A stretch of DNA of 64,000 nt from Paenibacillus_G elgii_A (GCA_042219835.1 JBHJMN010000007.1:62001-126000), one strand, 5' to 3'; positions 17,823 through 26,679 are shown, counted from the stretch's first letter. Made by a program: numbers and translations. Notes: a model not told the origin generated them from the sequence alone.

Positions 17823-18605
17823 GTGACCCGAAACAAAGTCGAAATATGCGGCGTCGATACGGCAAAGCTACCGGTTTTGACCAATGCGGAAATGCGTGAA
17901 CTATTCGTGGACTTGCAAACGAATAACGAACGATCTGCAAGAGAGAAATTAGTCAACGGCAACCTCCGGCTCGTGCTGAGCGTCATCCAACGGTTTAACA
18001 ACCGGGGGGAATTTGTCGACGACCTGTTCCAAGTAGGCTGTATCGGACTGATGAAGGCCATTGATAATTTCGATTTGAGCCAGAACGTCAAGTTTTCCAC
18101 CTACGCGGTTCCGATGATTATTGGAGAGATCCGCCGTTACCTTCGGGACAACAACCCGATCCGCGTATCCCGCTCCTTGCGCGATATCGCTTATAAGGCG
18201 CTTCAGGTGCGCGATCAACTGACGAATCAAAATTCGCGGGAGCCCACCATTTACGAAATCTCGGAAGCGCTCGGCGTGCCGAAGGAGGATGTCGTGTTTG
18301 CGCTGGATGCCATACAGGACCCGGTGTCGCTTTTCGAACCGATCTATCATGACGGCGGCGATCCGATCTATGTGATGGACCAGATCAGCGATGACCGGAA
18401 CAAAGACGTATCGTGGATCGAGGGTATTGCCCTCCGGGAAGCGATGCGGAAGCTAAACGACCGCGAGAAAATGATTTTGTCCATGCGTTTTTTTGACGGA
18501 AAGACCCAGATGGAAGTGGCCGACGAAATCGGCATTTCCCAAGCGCAAGTATCCCGGCTCGAGAAATCGGCCATATCCCAGATGCAGAAGCATGTGAAAA
18601 ACTGA
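17823..18605 (+). CDS. sigG: RNA polymerase sigma factor sigma-G
   Basis: Late forespore-specific sigma factor. The 260-residue protein begins TRNKVEICGVDTAKLPVL, the family hallmark. It has region 2 (NGNLRLVLSVIQRFNNRGE, DDLFQVGCIGLMKAI, FSTYAVPMIIGEIRRYLRD), region 3, and region 4 with KTQMEVADEIGISQAQVSRLEKSAI. The GTG start sits 7-8 bases after GGGAGGTAA. It is 172 bp from sigE and has its own predicted sigma-F promoter, so it is probably expressed separately from the spoIIG operon though read-through is possible. Confidence 0.97.
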   Translation: MTRNKVEICGVDTAKLPVLTNAEMRELFVDLQTNNERSAREKLVNGNLRLVLSVIQRFNNRGEFVDDLFQVGCIGLMKAIDNFDLSQNVKFSTYAVPMIIGEIRRYLRDNNPIRVSRSLRDIAYKALQVRDQLTNQNSREPTIYEISEALGVPKEDVVFALDAIQDPVSLFEPIYHDGGDPIYVMDQISDDRNKDVSWIEGIALREAMRKLNDREKMILSMRFFDGKTQMEVADEIGISQAQVSRLEKSAISQMQKHVKN

Positions 18606-18794
18606 CGGGAGCTTGCCCGACCTGCGAAGATCCGACCGACTCGCTATGATGCTGCGGGCGCGGTCTTTTTTTATAGATTCGATAAATACCTTTTTTTATA
18701 GCTTGGCGAGGACATTTTGCCCAAGTTGCTCATATAGTATAAAAAAGGGCATTTGCTGAACCGTTTTTTTTAATTTTCGTTGCTTGTTGCGGTA

Positions 18795-18863
18795 GAGTGA
18801 AAAGTGATCCGCGGCGAGTTTTTTTCAGGCTGTGTTTGAGCCGAAGCGGATTACTTTTCACTC
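18795..18863. repeat. 18-bp inverted repeat in the sigG-ylmC spacer
   Basis: The arms 18795-18812 and 18846-18863 are complementary at 17 of 18 positions (GAGTGAAAAGT.ATCCGC), with a 33-base loop that contains seven T residues. The 329-bp spacer 18606-18934 also holds a short GC stretch followed by seven T residues near 18660-18672, which may end the sigG transcript. I see no further gene in this spacer. Confidence 0.6.
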
Positions 18864-18934
18864 GCAGGCGACCTGCAGAACGAAGGTTTTAAAGTACGAT
18901 TTCCTAGCAATATGCCTCCCCCGGTGGTGACAGC

Positions 18935-19234
18935 GTGAAAATATCCGATTTCCAAACCAAAGACGTGATCAATATCGTCGACGGCAAAAAGCTGGGCCAA
19001 ATCAGCGACTTGGAGCTCGATCTCCGGCACGGGCGCATCGAGGCGATCGTCGTCCCGAATTCCTCGCGTTTTTTCGGATTGTTCGGCGGCGGAACCGATG
19101 TGATTATCCCTTGGAACAATATCGTCAAGATCGGCATGGACGTCGTCCTGGTCAAGCTGGAGGACGTTCGGGCCTTCCGGCAGCAGGAGCCGGCCGATAA
19201 CGTGTATGAGTACAACCGCCAATCCCGCGGATAA
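18935..19234 (+). CDS. YlmC/YmxH-family sporulation-associated PRC-barrel protein
   Basis: Small 99-residue protein with a PRC-barrel-like fold: KISDFQTKDVINIVDGKKLGQISDLELD, then a stretch rich in Val and Ile including IIPWNNIVKIG. These are the hallmarks of the YlmC/YmxH family of spore formers. The molecular function is not known; members are associated with sporulation by distribution and location. The GTG start at 18935 has GGTGGTG upstream. Location after sigG and before the ylmD-like gene is the same as B. subtilis ylmC. Confidence 0.85.
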   Translation: MKISDFQTKDVINIVDGKKLGQISDLELDLRHGRIEAIVVPNSSRFFGLFGGGTDVIIPWNNIVKIGMDVVLVKLEDVRAFRQQEPADNVYEYNRQSRG

Positions 19235-19333
19235 GACAAACGAAGACAGGTGTACATTCACCCGGACGAACAAGGGTGTTCTTTTTTTTCGCTTCGTGTA
19301 TACTGAGTAGTAAAAAGAATGGGAGGCGGACCC

Positions 19334-20194
19334 ATGGAACCTTTTGTAATCCGACAAGCCGAAAACGGCTGTGAATTGCTTATGCTGGAGCGTTTCATGA
19401 ACGCCCGTCCGGCCGTAACGGCCGGCTTTACGACAAGACGCGGCGGAGTCAGCCGCGAAGCCTTCGGCAGCTTGAACTGCGGGCTTCACGTGGAGGATGC
19501 GCCCGCAGACGTGGTCGCAAACCGAAAATTGCTGGCCGAATCGCTCGAGCTGCCGTTCGAATCGTGTACATACGCGGAACAGGTGCACGGGAAGGAAATC
19601 CAGGTTGTCGGCAGAGGGGAGCGCGGTGCGGGCAACGATTCTCGGGAGAAGGCGCTGCAAGGCAAAGACGGCTTCGTGACAAACGAACCGGGGGTCTTTT
19701 TGCATGCGTTGTTTGCGGATTGTGTGCCGCTGTATTTTTACGATCCGGTCCGCAAGGCGGTAGGATTGGCGCATGCAGGGTGGAAAGGGACCGCATTGCA
19801 AATCGCCAAGTCGACGCTGGAGACGATGAGCGCGGCATACGGCACCAAGCCCCGGGACGTGAAGGCCGCGATCGGCCCTTCCATCGGCGTATGCTGCTAC
19901 GAGGTGGATGATGCCGTTATTGCGCGAATGGACAAGGTGCTGGAGCAGGTTGCGCCGGGAAGCGGCGCCGACGAATCCGGCCGTTCGCCGTTCTATGAAA
20001 AAAAGCCCGACGGAAAATACAAGTTGAACTTGCAACAAATAAACCGACAAATTATGATAAAAGCAGGAATTATGCCGTCTTCTATCGAAATAAGTGGTTT
20101 ATGCACAAGCTGCCGTACCGACTTGTTTTTCTCGCACCGCAAAGAGGGCGGAAAAACCGGCAGAATGGCGGCATGGATCGGACTGCGGGAATAG
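19334..20194 (+). CDS. pgeF: Peptidoglycan editing factor / laccase-domain protein (YlmD, YfiH family)
   Basis: The 286-residue protein belongs to the YfiH/DUF152 family, described both as multicopper-oxidase-like purine nucleoside phosphorylases and as PgeF, which corrects L-Ser for L-Ala misincorporation in peptidoglycan. Metal/active-site segments are visible: HVEDAPADVV, FADCVPLYFYDP, HAGWKGTA and CCYEVDD. The ATG at 19334 follows GGGAGGCGG; the ATG at 19319 overlaps this site and is less likely. Location beside cell-wall genes fits the editing role. The following ylmE homolog begins 77 bp after its stop. Confidence 0.88.
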   Translation: MEPFVIRQAENGCELLMLERFMNARPAVTAGFTTRRGGVSREAFGSLNCGLHVEDAPADVVANRKLLAESLELPFESCTYAEQVHGKEIQVVGRGERGAGNDSREKALQGKDGFVTNEPGVFLHALFADCVPLYFYDPVRKAVGLAHAGWKGTALQIAKSTLETMSAAYGTKPRDVKAAIGPSIGVCCYEVDDAVIARMDKVLEQVAPGSGADESGRSPFYEKKPDGKYKLNLQQINRQIMIKAGIMPSSIEISGLCTSCRTDLFFSHRKEGGKTGRMAAWIGLRE

Positions 20195-20271
20195 CGGCTG
20201 GGGGACTTCAGGCTTGGCAACACCGGGACCGCCCGTAGCCGGGCAGGCCGAAAGCGAGGTGAATTGACGTT

Positions 20272-20961
20272 TTGACTATACAACTGCAGGAACGGATCGA
20301 AGAAGTCCGCAAGCGCATTGCCGCGGCGTGCGCCCGCGCGGGACGCAGTCCCGAGGAGGTGCGCGTCATCGCCGTGACCAAGTACGTTTCGCTCGAAACG
20401 ACGGGACAAGCGCTGCGGAACGGACTGACGGATGTCGGCGAGAACCGCTGGCAAGATGCCGCTGCCAAATGGGAAGCCTTCGGCAGCGAAGGCGTGTGGC
20501 ATTTCATCGGGCATCTGCAAACGAACAAAGTAAAGGATGTCGTCGGACGATTTGCCTATATTCATTCTGTGGACAGGTTGTCGCTGGCCAAAGAGATCGA
20601 GAAGAAGGCTTCGGCGCTCGGAATCGAGGTTCCGTGCTTTATTCAACTGAACGTATCGGGGGAAGAAACAAAGTACGGTTTGGAGCCCGGCGAGCTGCTT
20701 AATTTTGCGGCGGAGCTGCGGAGCATGAAGCATATCCGTGTGGCCGGTTTGATGACCATGGCGCCTTATGAAGCGGAGCCTGAGGCGACCCGCCCAGTGT
20801 TCCGCGGCTTGCGCGAATGGCGGGACCGTCTGAACCGGGAAGCGGTGCTTGATTACGAAGTGACCGGTTTATCGATGGGAATGTCGAACGATTTTGAAGT
20901 GGCCATTGAAGAAGGAGCGACTTGGGTGCGTCTTGGTTCGGTCTTGGTAGGTAAAGAGTGA
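20272..20961 (+). CDS. ylmE: YggS/YlmE-family pyridoxal-phosphate homeostasis protein
   Basis: The 229-residue protein is a single-domain alanine-racemase-like barrel that binds PLP and has no known enzymatic activity; members influence B6 and amino-acid homeostasis. The PLP lysine lies in VIAVTKYVS (about residues 35-43). GENRWQDA, WHFIGHLQTNK and GLSMGMSNDFEVAIEEGATWVRLG are the family signatures. It starts with TTG behind GAGGTGAA. It is the ylmE position in the ylmCDEFGH string next to sepF, a linkage conserved in many Gram-positives. Confidence 0.93.
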   Translation: MTIQLQERIEEVRKRIAAACARAGRSPEEVRVIAVTKYVSLETTGQALRNGLTDVGENRWQDAAAKWEAFGSEGVWHFIGHLQTNKVKDVVGRFAYIHSVDRLSLAKEIEKKASALGIEVPCFIQLNVSGEETKYGLEPGELLNFAAELRSMKHIRVAGLMTMAPYEAEPEATRPVFRGLREWRDRLNREAVLDYEVTGLSMGMSNDFEVAIEEGATWVRLGSVLVGKE

Positions 20962-20990
20962 CAGAGATGAAACTCCGAGGAGGAAAGGAT

Positions 20991-21416
20991 ATGGGCGTAA
21001 TGAATAAATTCATGAACTTTCTGGGCCTGCAGGAAGAGGAAGTGGTTGTGGAGCGCGAGCGCATCGCAGAGCATCGTGAAGAAGCTGAAACCCCGGCGCA
21101 GGAATTGCGTAAAAATAAGGGGAACATCGTCAGCATCCATTCACAAAAAAACGTGCGGGTCATCTTGAATGAGCCACGGTCTTACGAGGAAACCCAGGAA
21201 ATTGCCGACCATTTGCGCTCACACCGGCCCGTCGTCGTCAATCTGCACCGGGTCCGGCCGGATCAGGCTACGCGGATCGTTGACTTCCTGAGCGGTACTG
21301 TGTATGCGCTCAGCGGTTCCATCTCAAAGATCGGACCGAACATTTTTTTGTGCACTCCGGATAACGTGGAAATTCACGGTTCGATTTCGGAAATGATGCA
21401 CCATAACGAAGAATAG
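20991..21416 (+). CDS. sepF: Cell-division protein SepF
   Basis: Membrane-binding, ring-forming protein that aligns and anchors FtsZ and partly duplicates FtsA function. The 141-residue protein has the N-terminal amphipathic segment GVMNKFMNFLGL, an acidic linker, and a C-terminal globular domain (about 60-140) with EPRSYEETQEIADHL and VDFLSGTVYALSG. The ATG at 20991 lies behind GAGGAGGAAAGG and gives the canonical start; the upstream ATG at 20958 is rejected. It overlaps no neighbour and precedes ylmG by 28 bp. Confidence 0.95.
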   Translation: MGVMNKFMNFLGLQEEEVVVERERIAEHREEAETPAQELRKNKGNIVSIHSQKNVRVILNEPRSYEETQEIADHLRSHRPVVVNLHRVRPDQATRIVDFLSGTVYALSGSISKIGPNIFLCTPDNVEIHGSISEMMHHNEE

Positions 21417-21444
21417 CGTACTTAGAAAGAACGAGGTGAACGGC

Positions 21445-21714
21445 TTGTACTCCATTGAAGGTTACATTCGCACTTTAATTCAGATTTATCAGTACGTGCT
21501 CATCGCCTACGTTCTGCTTTCCTGGCTGCCGAGCGCGCGAGAAAGCTTTATCGGGGAAATGCTGGGGAAGCTGTGTGAGCCGTATTTGTCCGTATTCCGC
21601 CGTTTCATTCCGCCCATCGGCGGGATGATCGATATCTCCCCGATTATTGCGCTGATTGCGCTGCGTTTCGTAGGGGAAGGAATCGTTGCGGTTCTTCGCT
21701 TCTTTATTCGGTAG
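21445..21714 (+). CDS. ylmG: YggT-family membrane protein YlmG
   Basis: Small integral membrane protein of 89 residues with two hydrophobic helices around SYVLIAYVLLSWLPS-type and IIALIALRFVGEGIV segments. The family is linked to division and envelope organisation by genome neighbourhood, and its chloroplast relatives affect nucleoid and thylakoid partitioning; the exact role is unknown. The start is uncertain. TTG at 21445 has GAGGTG six bases before it and is preferred; GTG at 21436 is part of that same site. Confidence 0.88.
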   Translation: MYSIEGYIRTLIQIYQYVLIAYVLLSWLPSARESFIGEMLGKLCEPYLSVFRRFIPPIGGMIDISPIIALIALRFVGEGIVAVLRFFIR

Positions 21715-21740
21715 CCTAATATGGCAGGAGACGTAAACCG

Positions 21741-22523
21741 ATGATGCAGGAACATCTATATGCCCACTTCCACCCGGACGAACACCGCTTTGTCGATAAG
21801 GCGGCGGAATGGGTGGAGCGGGCAGGGCAGCACACGGTCAAGCTGACCGATTTTTTGGACCCGCGACAGACCTTTATCCTGGCTACACTCGCCAACCGAA
21901 ACCCGGACGTGCAGATCCGGTTCGACGGCGGACATCCGGGCGCGGAACGGAAGCGGGCATTGGTCGCTCCGGATTATCGCGTGCTGGACGACGAAGAGAT
22001 GGGGATCAGCCTCATTGAAATTACTTCCGAGGACGAGAAGCTGAAGGAGCTGGACCACGGCGATTTTATGGGAGCGATCCTCGGACTTGGCGTCAAGCGC
22101 GATAAAATCGGCGATATTTATGTGCGGGAAGACGGCTGTCATTTTCTAGTGGCTTCGGAAATTGCCGATTATATCCGGCTCAATCTGAGTCAAGTGCACC
22201 GGCTGCATGTGCGGACGGAGCAATTGCCGCTTGATAAGCTCAAGGCGACGGAAACGAAGCTGGACGAGATGTTTTTATCGGTCGCTTCGCTGCGTCTGGA
22301 CGGCATCGTAAGCGACGTGTACCGGCTGAGCCGGGCCAAAGTTCTTGTTCCGATTAAAGCGGGGCGGTGCAAATTGAACTGGAAGCAGGAGGAAGATCCG
22401 AGCAAGCCGCTAAAGCAGGGCGACGTCGTATCGCTTCGAGGATTCGGACGCTTCAAGGTGCTGGAAGTCGAAGGGCTAACCAAAAAAGGGAGATATCGCT
22501 TAAAAATCGGCAAATATGCGTGA
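21741..22523 (+). CDS. ylmH: S4-domain RNA-binding protein YlmH
   Basis: The 260-residue protein has an N-terminal alpha/beta module and a C-terminal S4 RNA-binding domain (about 180-255; KLDEMFLSVASLRLDGIVSDVYRLSR, then GDVVSLRGFGRFKV). YlmH homologs bind RNA/ribosomes and have been connected to ribosome quality control and, by location, to cell division. Start is ATG 21741 or the next codon, ATG 21744, behind AGGAGACG. The last codons lie inside an intrinsic terminator hairpin. Confidence 0.93.
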   Translation: MMQEHLYAHFHPDEHRFVDKAAEWVERAGQHTVKLTDFLDPRQTFILATLANRNPDVQIRFDGGHPGAERKRALVAPDYRVLDDEEMGISLIEITSEDEKLKELDHGDFMGAILGLGVKRDKIGDIYVREDGCHFLVASEIADYIRLNLSQVHRLHVRTEQLPLDKLKATETKLDEMFLSVASLRLDGIVSDVYRLSRAKVLVPIKAGRCKLNWKQEEDPSKPLKQGDVVSLRGFGRFKVLEVEGLTKKGRYRLKIGKYA

Positions 22524-22538
22524 ACGCCGATTTTTTTT
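22502..22538 (+). terminator. Intrinsic terminator after ylmH
   Basis: AAAAATCGGC (22502-22511) pairs with GCCGATTTTT starting at 22526, followed by eight T residues (22531-22538). The left arm overlaps the last codons of ylmH. It separates the ylm cluster from divIVA. Confidence 0.85.
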
Positions 22539-22642
22539 GTTTGCCGATGCAGGAATATGCCAGCAACTGTCGAATATAGGATTACGCATGCGCGGACAAC
22601 AAGGATCATAGCTTCTTTGCCAAATTTGCAGGAGGTGCAGCA

Positions 22643-23122
22643 ATGGCTTTAACACCGCTCGATATACATAACAAGGAGTTCAGCCGCTCGTTTCGGGGAT
22701 ATGACGAAGATCAAGTGAACGAATTTCTGGATCAGGTCATTAAAGATTACGAATCGCTGATCCGTGAAAATAAAGAGCTGCAAAATCAGTTGGCCGCGAT
22801 TCAAGAGCGTCTGGACCATTTTGCTAATATCGAAGAAACGCTTAGCAAAACGATCATCATCGCGCAGGAAGCTGCCGATGAAGTGAAAAATAACGCGAAG
22901 AAAGAAGCGCAGCTGATTATTAAAGAAGCGGAAAAGAACGCCGACCGCATCATTAACGAATCGCTGACCAAAGCGCGTAAAGTATCGGTAGAAATCGAGG
23001 AGCTGAAGAAGCAGGCGTCGATCTACCGGACCCGGTTCCGCACGCTTATCGAGGCGCAGTTGGAGCTGCTCAGCAAGGAAGATTGGAGCTCGCTCGACCG
23101 GATGGAAATTGAGCAGCCTTAA
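22643..23122 (+). CDS. divIVA: Cell-pole/septum curvature-sensing protein DivIVA
   Basis: Coiled-coil protein that binds negatively curved membrane at septa and poles, recruiting the Min system and, in sporulation, chromosome-anchoring factors. The 159-residue protein starts with the conserved lipid-binding domain LTPLDIHNKEFSRSFRGYDEDQVNEFLDQV, followed by a long coiled coil rich in Glu, Lys and Ala. The length is close to that of B. subtilis (164). A strong GCAGGAGGTG site precedes ATG 22643. It follows a terminator, so it needs a promoter in 22539-22642, which I could not assign. Confidence 0.96.
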   Translation: MALTPLDIHNKEFSRSFRGYDEDQVNEFLDQVIKDYESLIRENKELQNQLAAIQERLDHFANIEETLSKTIIIAQEAADEVKNNAKKEAQLIIKEAEKNADRIINESLTKARKVSVEIEELKKQASIYRTRFRTLIEAQLELLSKEDWSSLDRMEIEQP

Positions 23123-23133
23123 GTTAGCCCAAG

Positions 23134-23162
23134 TTGACGCGGAAGCTCATTTCCGCTATACT
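23134..23162 (+). promoter_or_regulatory. Sigma-A promoter of the ileS T-box transcript
   Basis: TTGACG (23134-23139) and TATACT (23157-23162) are separated by exactly 17 bp; each differs from consensus at one base. Predicted transcription start is near 23169, just before the T-box leader. Confidence 0.85.
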
Positions 23163-23179
23163 CCCTGTATAAGTTAACA

Positions 23180-23475
23180 TGAATCAAAGCGATGACTGGG
23201 ACGAGTACTTGACGTCCAGCAGAGGCCAGCGAACCGGGGGAATGGTGCGAGCCCGGACTTCGGCGGTCAAGGAATATCCCCCAGGAGCATCTCTTGAACC
23301 TCATTCCGGAAGTAAAGAGTATCGGCTGATCCCGTTATCGATCAATGGAGCGAAGACTTCGAGCCGGGCGGCGGCCGTGAACGTTACGGACGATTGCTTT
23401 GAGGCTTTGTCGTCTTAATCAGGGTGGTACCGCGAGACTTCTCGTCCCTTAGGGATGCGAGGTCTTTTTTGTTGT
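23180..23475 (+). promoter_or_regulatory. T-box leader, isoleucine-specific, upstream of ileS
   Basis: The leader senses uncharged tRNA-Ile. Stem I runs from about 23187 and has the apical TGGTGCGAGCC. The specifier is most likely ATC (Ile) at 23276-23278, within GGAATATCCCC. The T-box sequence AGGGTGGTACCGCG lies at 23421-23434. The terminator hairpin (about 23434-23459) is followed by TCTTTTTT at 23463-23470. A second ATC at 23321-23323 is less well placed. Confidence 0.93.
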
Positions 23476-23501
23476 AAAATCAGTTAGGAGTGAGATATTC
23501 G

Positions 23502-26270
23502 ATGGATTATGGAAAAACGCTAAACCTGCTGCAAACGGATTTTCCGATGCGCGGCAACCTTCCGCAGGCTGAACCGAAAATGCAGCAGCATTGGGACGAG
23601 ACGGACATCTACCGTCAAGTGCAGGAGAGCCGCAAGGGCAAACCGAAGTTTGTATTGCACGACGGACCGCCGTATGCGAACGGCGACATTCATATCGGCC
23701 ACGCGCTGAACAAAATTTTAAAGGACATTATCGTCCGCTTCAAAACGATGCAGGGCTACGATGCGCCTTACGTGCCAGGCTGGGATACGCATGGCTTGCC
23801 GATCGAGCAGGCCATCACCAACAGCGGCAAAGTCGATCGAAAAAAAATGAGCGTGCCGGAATTCCGCGACTATTGCAAAGACTACGCTTTACAGTGGGTG
23901 GAGAAGCAAAAAGCCCAGTTCAAGCGTCTCGGTATCCGCGGCGATTGGGATCGCCCGTATATTACGCTGCTGCCTGAGTACGAAGCGCAGCAAATCCGCG
24001 TTTTCGGCGGGATGGTGACGAAAGGCTACATCTACAAAGGGTTGAAGCCAGTGTACTGGTCGCCTTCTTCGGAAAGCGCGCTGGCGGAAGCCGAGATCGA
24101 ATACCGCGACAAGACGTCGGCTTCGATTTACGTAGCTTTCGACGTACAGGACGGCAAAGGCAAGCTGCCTGCGGACGCCGCCATCGTCATCTGGACGACG
24201 ACGCCTTGGACGATACCGGCGAACCTTGGGATCAGCGTCCATCCGGATTTCGACTACGTTCTGGTGGAAACGGGAGGCCGGAAGTTCGTGCTGGCGCAAG
24301 GACTGCTCGAAGCGGCGTCGAAGGAAGTCGGTTGGACCGGCGTGAACGTTCTGCAGACATTCAAGGGCAGCGAGATTGAGCATGTGCTCTGCCGCCATCC
24401 GTTCTACGACCGGACATCGCTTGTAATGTCGGGCGAGCACGTGACGCTGGAAGCCGGTACGGGCTGCGTGCACACCGCTCCGGGGCACGGGGAAGACGAC
24501 TTCGTAATCGGGCAAAAATACGGTCTGGGCGTCTTGTGTCCCGTGGACGATCAAGGGCATATGACCGCAGAAGCGCCGGGCTTTGAAGGGCTGTTTTACG
24601 ATAAAGCCAATAAGGCGATTACGGAAAAGCTTCAGGAAAGCGGCCACCTGCTGAACATGAGCTTTATTCAGCATCAATATCCGCACGATTGGCGGACGAA
24701 GAAGCCGGTCATTTTCCGCGCGACCGAGCAGTGGTTCGCATCGGTAGATAAATTCCGCCAAGCGATGCTGGACGAAATCAAGCGCGTGAAGTGGACGCCG
24801 GAGTGGGGCGAGATTCGCCTTCATAACATGATCGCCGACCGCGGCGACTGGTGTATTTCCCGACAGCGGGCCTGGGGCGTGCCGATTCCGATCTTTTACT
24901 GCCGCAGCTGCAACGAGCCGCTGGTCAATGAGACGACGATCGAGCATGTCGCTTCGATTTTTGAAAAGGAAGGCTCCAATGCTTGGTTCTTGCGCGACGA
25001 GAAGGAGCTGCTCCCGGCGGGTACTGCCTGTCCGAAATGCGGTCATGACCATTTCCGCAAAGAAACGGATATTATGGACGTATGGTTCGATTCCGGGTCC
25101 AGCCATTCGGCAGTGCTCGAAACGCGGGAAGAGCTGCAATGGCCGGCCGATCTGTATCTGGAAGGCTCGGACCAATACCGCGGCTGGTATAACTCGTCCT
25201 TAATTACCGGCGTGGCAGTCAAAGGACAATCGCCGTACAAAGGCATCCTGAGCCACGGCTTTACGCTGGACGGTGAAGGACGCAAAATGTCCAAATCGCT
25301 CGGCAACACGATCGATCCGAACCAGATGTGCAACAAGCTGGGCGCCGATATTTTGCGCTTGTGGGTGTCTTCGACCGACTTCCAAGCGGACCAGCGCATC
25401 TCGGACAACATCTTGAACCAGATTGCCGAAAGCTACCGGAAAATCCGCAATACGCTGCGCTTTTTGCTCGGCAACCTGTCGGATTTCAATCCGGCCAAGG
25501 ACCGCGTAGCCGTAGAACAAATGAGCGAATTGGACCGCTTCGCGCTGCTGCGTCTGCACCGGATGACGGATCGTGTCATCAAGGCCTACGACCATTACGA
25601 TTTCCACGTAGTGTATCAAACCGTGAACCATTTCTGCGCGGTTGATATGAGCGCGTTCTATCTGGATATTTTGAAAGACCGGTTGTATGCCAGCCTTCCG
25701 TCCGATCCGGCACGCAGAGCGGCGCAAACCGTATTATACGATGCGCTAACGGCAATAACTAAGTTGATTGCTCCGATTTTGCCGCATACGGCCGACGAAG
25801 TATGGAAATACATTCCGGGCACGACCCTGCCGAGCGTACAGCTCGCGGAGCTGCCGACGGTCGATGTAAGCTTGTTTGACGCGAATCTGGAACAAAAATG
25901 GGAAAAATTCAGCGGTGTGCGCGACGACGTACTGAAGGCGCTTGAGGAAGTGCGGAAGGAGAAGCTGATCGGCAATTCGCTCAGCGCCTCGGTTCATCTG
26001 TATCCGAGTGCGGAGACGTACGAGCTGCTCGGCGGCTTCGAGCGGTTAGATCTGTTGTTTATCGTTTCCGCGGTGAAGGTGCATCATCCTGACGAGACAG
26101 CTCCCGAAGGAACTCAAACATTCAAGGGGCTTACCGTAAAAATCGCAGTAGCCGATGGGGAGAAGTGTGAACGCTGCTGGATCGTAACGCCAGAGGTTGG
26201 TCATGACTCCGAGCACCCGACGCTGTGCAAACGCTGCTCGGGAGTGTTAAAAGCCGGCGCTGCAGACTAA
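23502..26270 (+). CDS. ileS: Isoleucyl-tRNA synthetase
   Basis: Class I aminoacyl-tRNA synthetase charging tRNA-Ile, with CP1 editing of valine. The 922-residue protein carries the HIGH-type motif in PPYANGDIHIGHA, the CP1 editing domain (TTPWTIPANLG, HTAPGHGEDDF), KMSKS at about residue 594, and a C-terminal zinc module CERCW...LCKRC. The bacterial-type length, with a MDYGKTLNLLQTDFPMRGNLP start, indicates the ileS1 (mupirocin-sensitive) form. ATG 23502 was chosen by family start; GTG 23490 overlaps the ribosome binding site. Expression is governed by the T-box upstream. Confidence 0.98.
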   Translation: MDYGKTLNLLQTDFPMRGNLPQAEPKMQQHWDETDIYRQVQESRKGKPKFVLHDGPPYANGDIHIGHALNKILKDIIVRFKTMQGYDAPYVPGWDTHGLPIEQAITNSGKVDRKKMSVPEFRDYCKDYALQWVEKQKAQFKRLGIRGDWDRPYITLLPEYEAQQIRVFGGMVTKGYIYKGLKPVYWSPSSESALAEAEIEYRDKTSASIYVAFDVQDGKGKLPADAAIVIWTTTPWTIPANLGISVHPDFDYVLVETGGRKFVLAQGLLEAASKEVGWTGVNVLQTFKGSEIEHVLCRHPFYDRTSLVMSGEHVTLEAGTGCVHTAPGHGEDDFVIGQKYGLGVLCPVDDQGHMTAEAPGFEGLFYDKANKAITEKLQESGHLLNMSFIQHQYPHDWRTKKPVIFRATEQWFASVDKFRQAMLDEIKRVKWTPEWGEIRLHNMIADRGDWCISRQRAWGVPIPIFYCRSCNEPLVNETTIEHVASIFEKEGSNAWFLRDEKELLPAGTACPKCGHDHFRKETDIMDVWFDSGSSHSAVLETREELQWPADLYLEGSDQYRGWYNSSLITGVAVKGQSPYKGILSHGFTLDGEGRKMSKSLGNTIDPNQMCNKLGADILRLWVSSTDFQADQRISDNILNQIAESYRKIRNTLRFLLGNLSDFNPAKDRVAVEQMSELDRFALLRLHRMTDRVIKAYDHYDFHVVYQTVNHFCAVDMSAFYLDILKDRLYASLPSDPARRAAQTVLYDALTAITKLIAPILPHTADEVWKYIPGTTLPSVQLAELPTVDVSLFDANLEQKWEKFSGVRDDVLKALEEVRKEKLIGNSLSASVHLYPSAETYELLGGFERLDLLFIVSAVKVHHPDETAPEGTQTFKGLTVKIAVADGEKCERCWIVTPEVGHDSEHPTLCKRCSGVLKAGAAD

Positions 26271-26278
26271 TGGGCTAG

Positions 26279-26321
26279 CGAGCCATCCATGGGAGGTAAA
26301 GTTCCTCCCATGGAAAGCTCG
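26279..26321 (+). other. Strong hairpin between ileS and the next gene
   Basis: CCATGGGAGG (26287-26296) pairs perfectly with CCTCCCATGG (26304-26313), and flanking CGAGC/GCTCG extend the stem. No T-run follows. The hairpin contains a GGAGG and an ATG, so it can hide a ribosome binding site or mark an mRNA processing point. Confidence 0.55.
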
Positions 26322-26348
26322 TTATATGAAACCCGGGAGGGTTGCGCA

Positions 26349-26675
26349 ATGGAACAGACGACGAAAAAGAACGATCAGGAAAAACTGCTTGAGCAGGTGC
26401 ATAAAAAAGTGAGTGAAATTGCTGCGGATATCGAAAGGACGCAAATTGCCGACTACATTCTGCTCATGAATAGCCCGATCCGCCTGATTTGGACCAACCT
26501 GATTGCCGGGATTTCACGCGGCGTAGGCATTGCGATCGGTTTTACCATATTCGCTTCGACCATCCTGTATCTACTTCAGGCGCTTAACGTGCTAAATTTG
26601 CCTATTATCGGGAATTATATTGCCGATATTGTCAAGCATGTGCAGTACCAGTTGGAAGGAAGAAGGACGTTCTAG
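26349..26675 (+). CDS. DUF5665-like small membrane protein
   Basis: A 108-residue protein of unknown function. It has a charged N-terminal helix (to about residue 35, with a heptad-like EQVHKKVSEIAADIERT), then PIRLIWTNLIAGISRGVGIAIGF and one long hydrophobic stretch at about 62-90. The pattern fits DUF5665 proteins, which are common in spore-forming Firmicutes. The ATG at 26349 follows CGGGAGGG and removes 20 residues encoded by the upstream hairpin. The stop is four bases from the stop of the convergent yteA-like gene. Confidence 0.75.
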   Translation: MEQTTKKNDQEKLLEQVHKKVSEIAADIERTQIADYILLMNSPIRLIWTNLIAGISRGVGIAIGFTIFASTILYLLQALNVLNLPIIGNYIADIVKHVQYQLEGRRTF

Positions 26676-26679
26676 CTCG

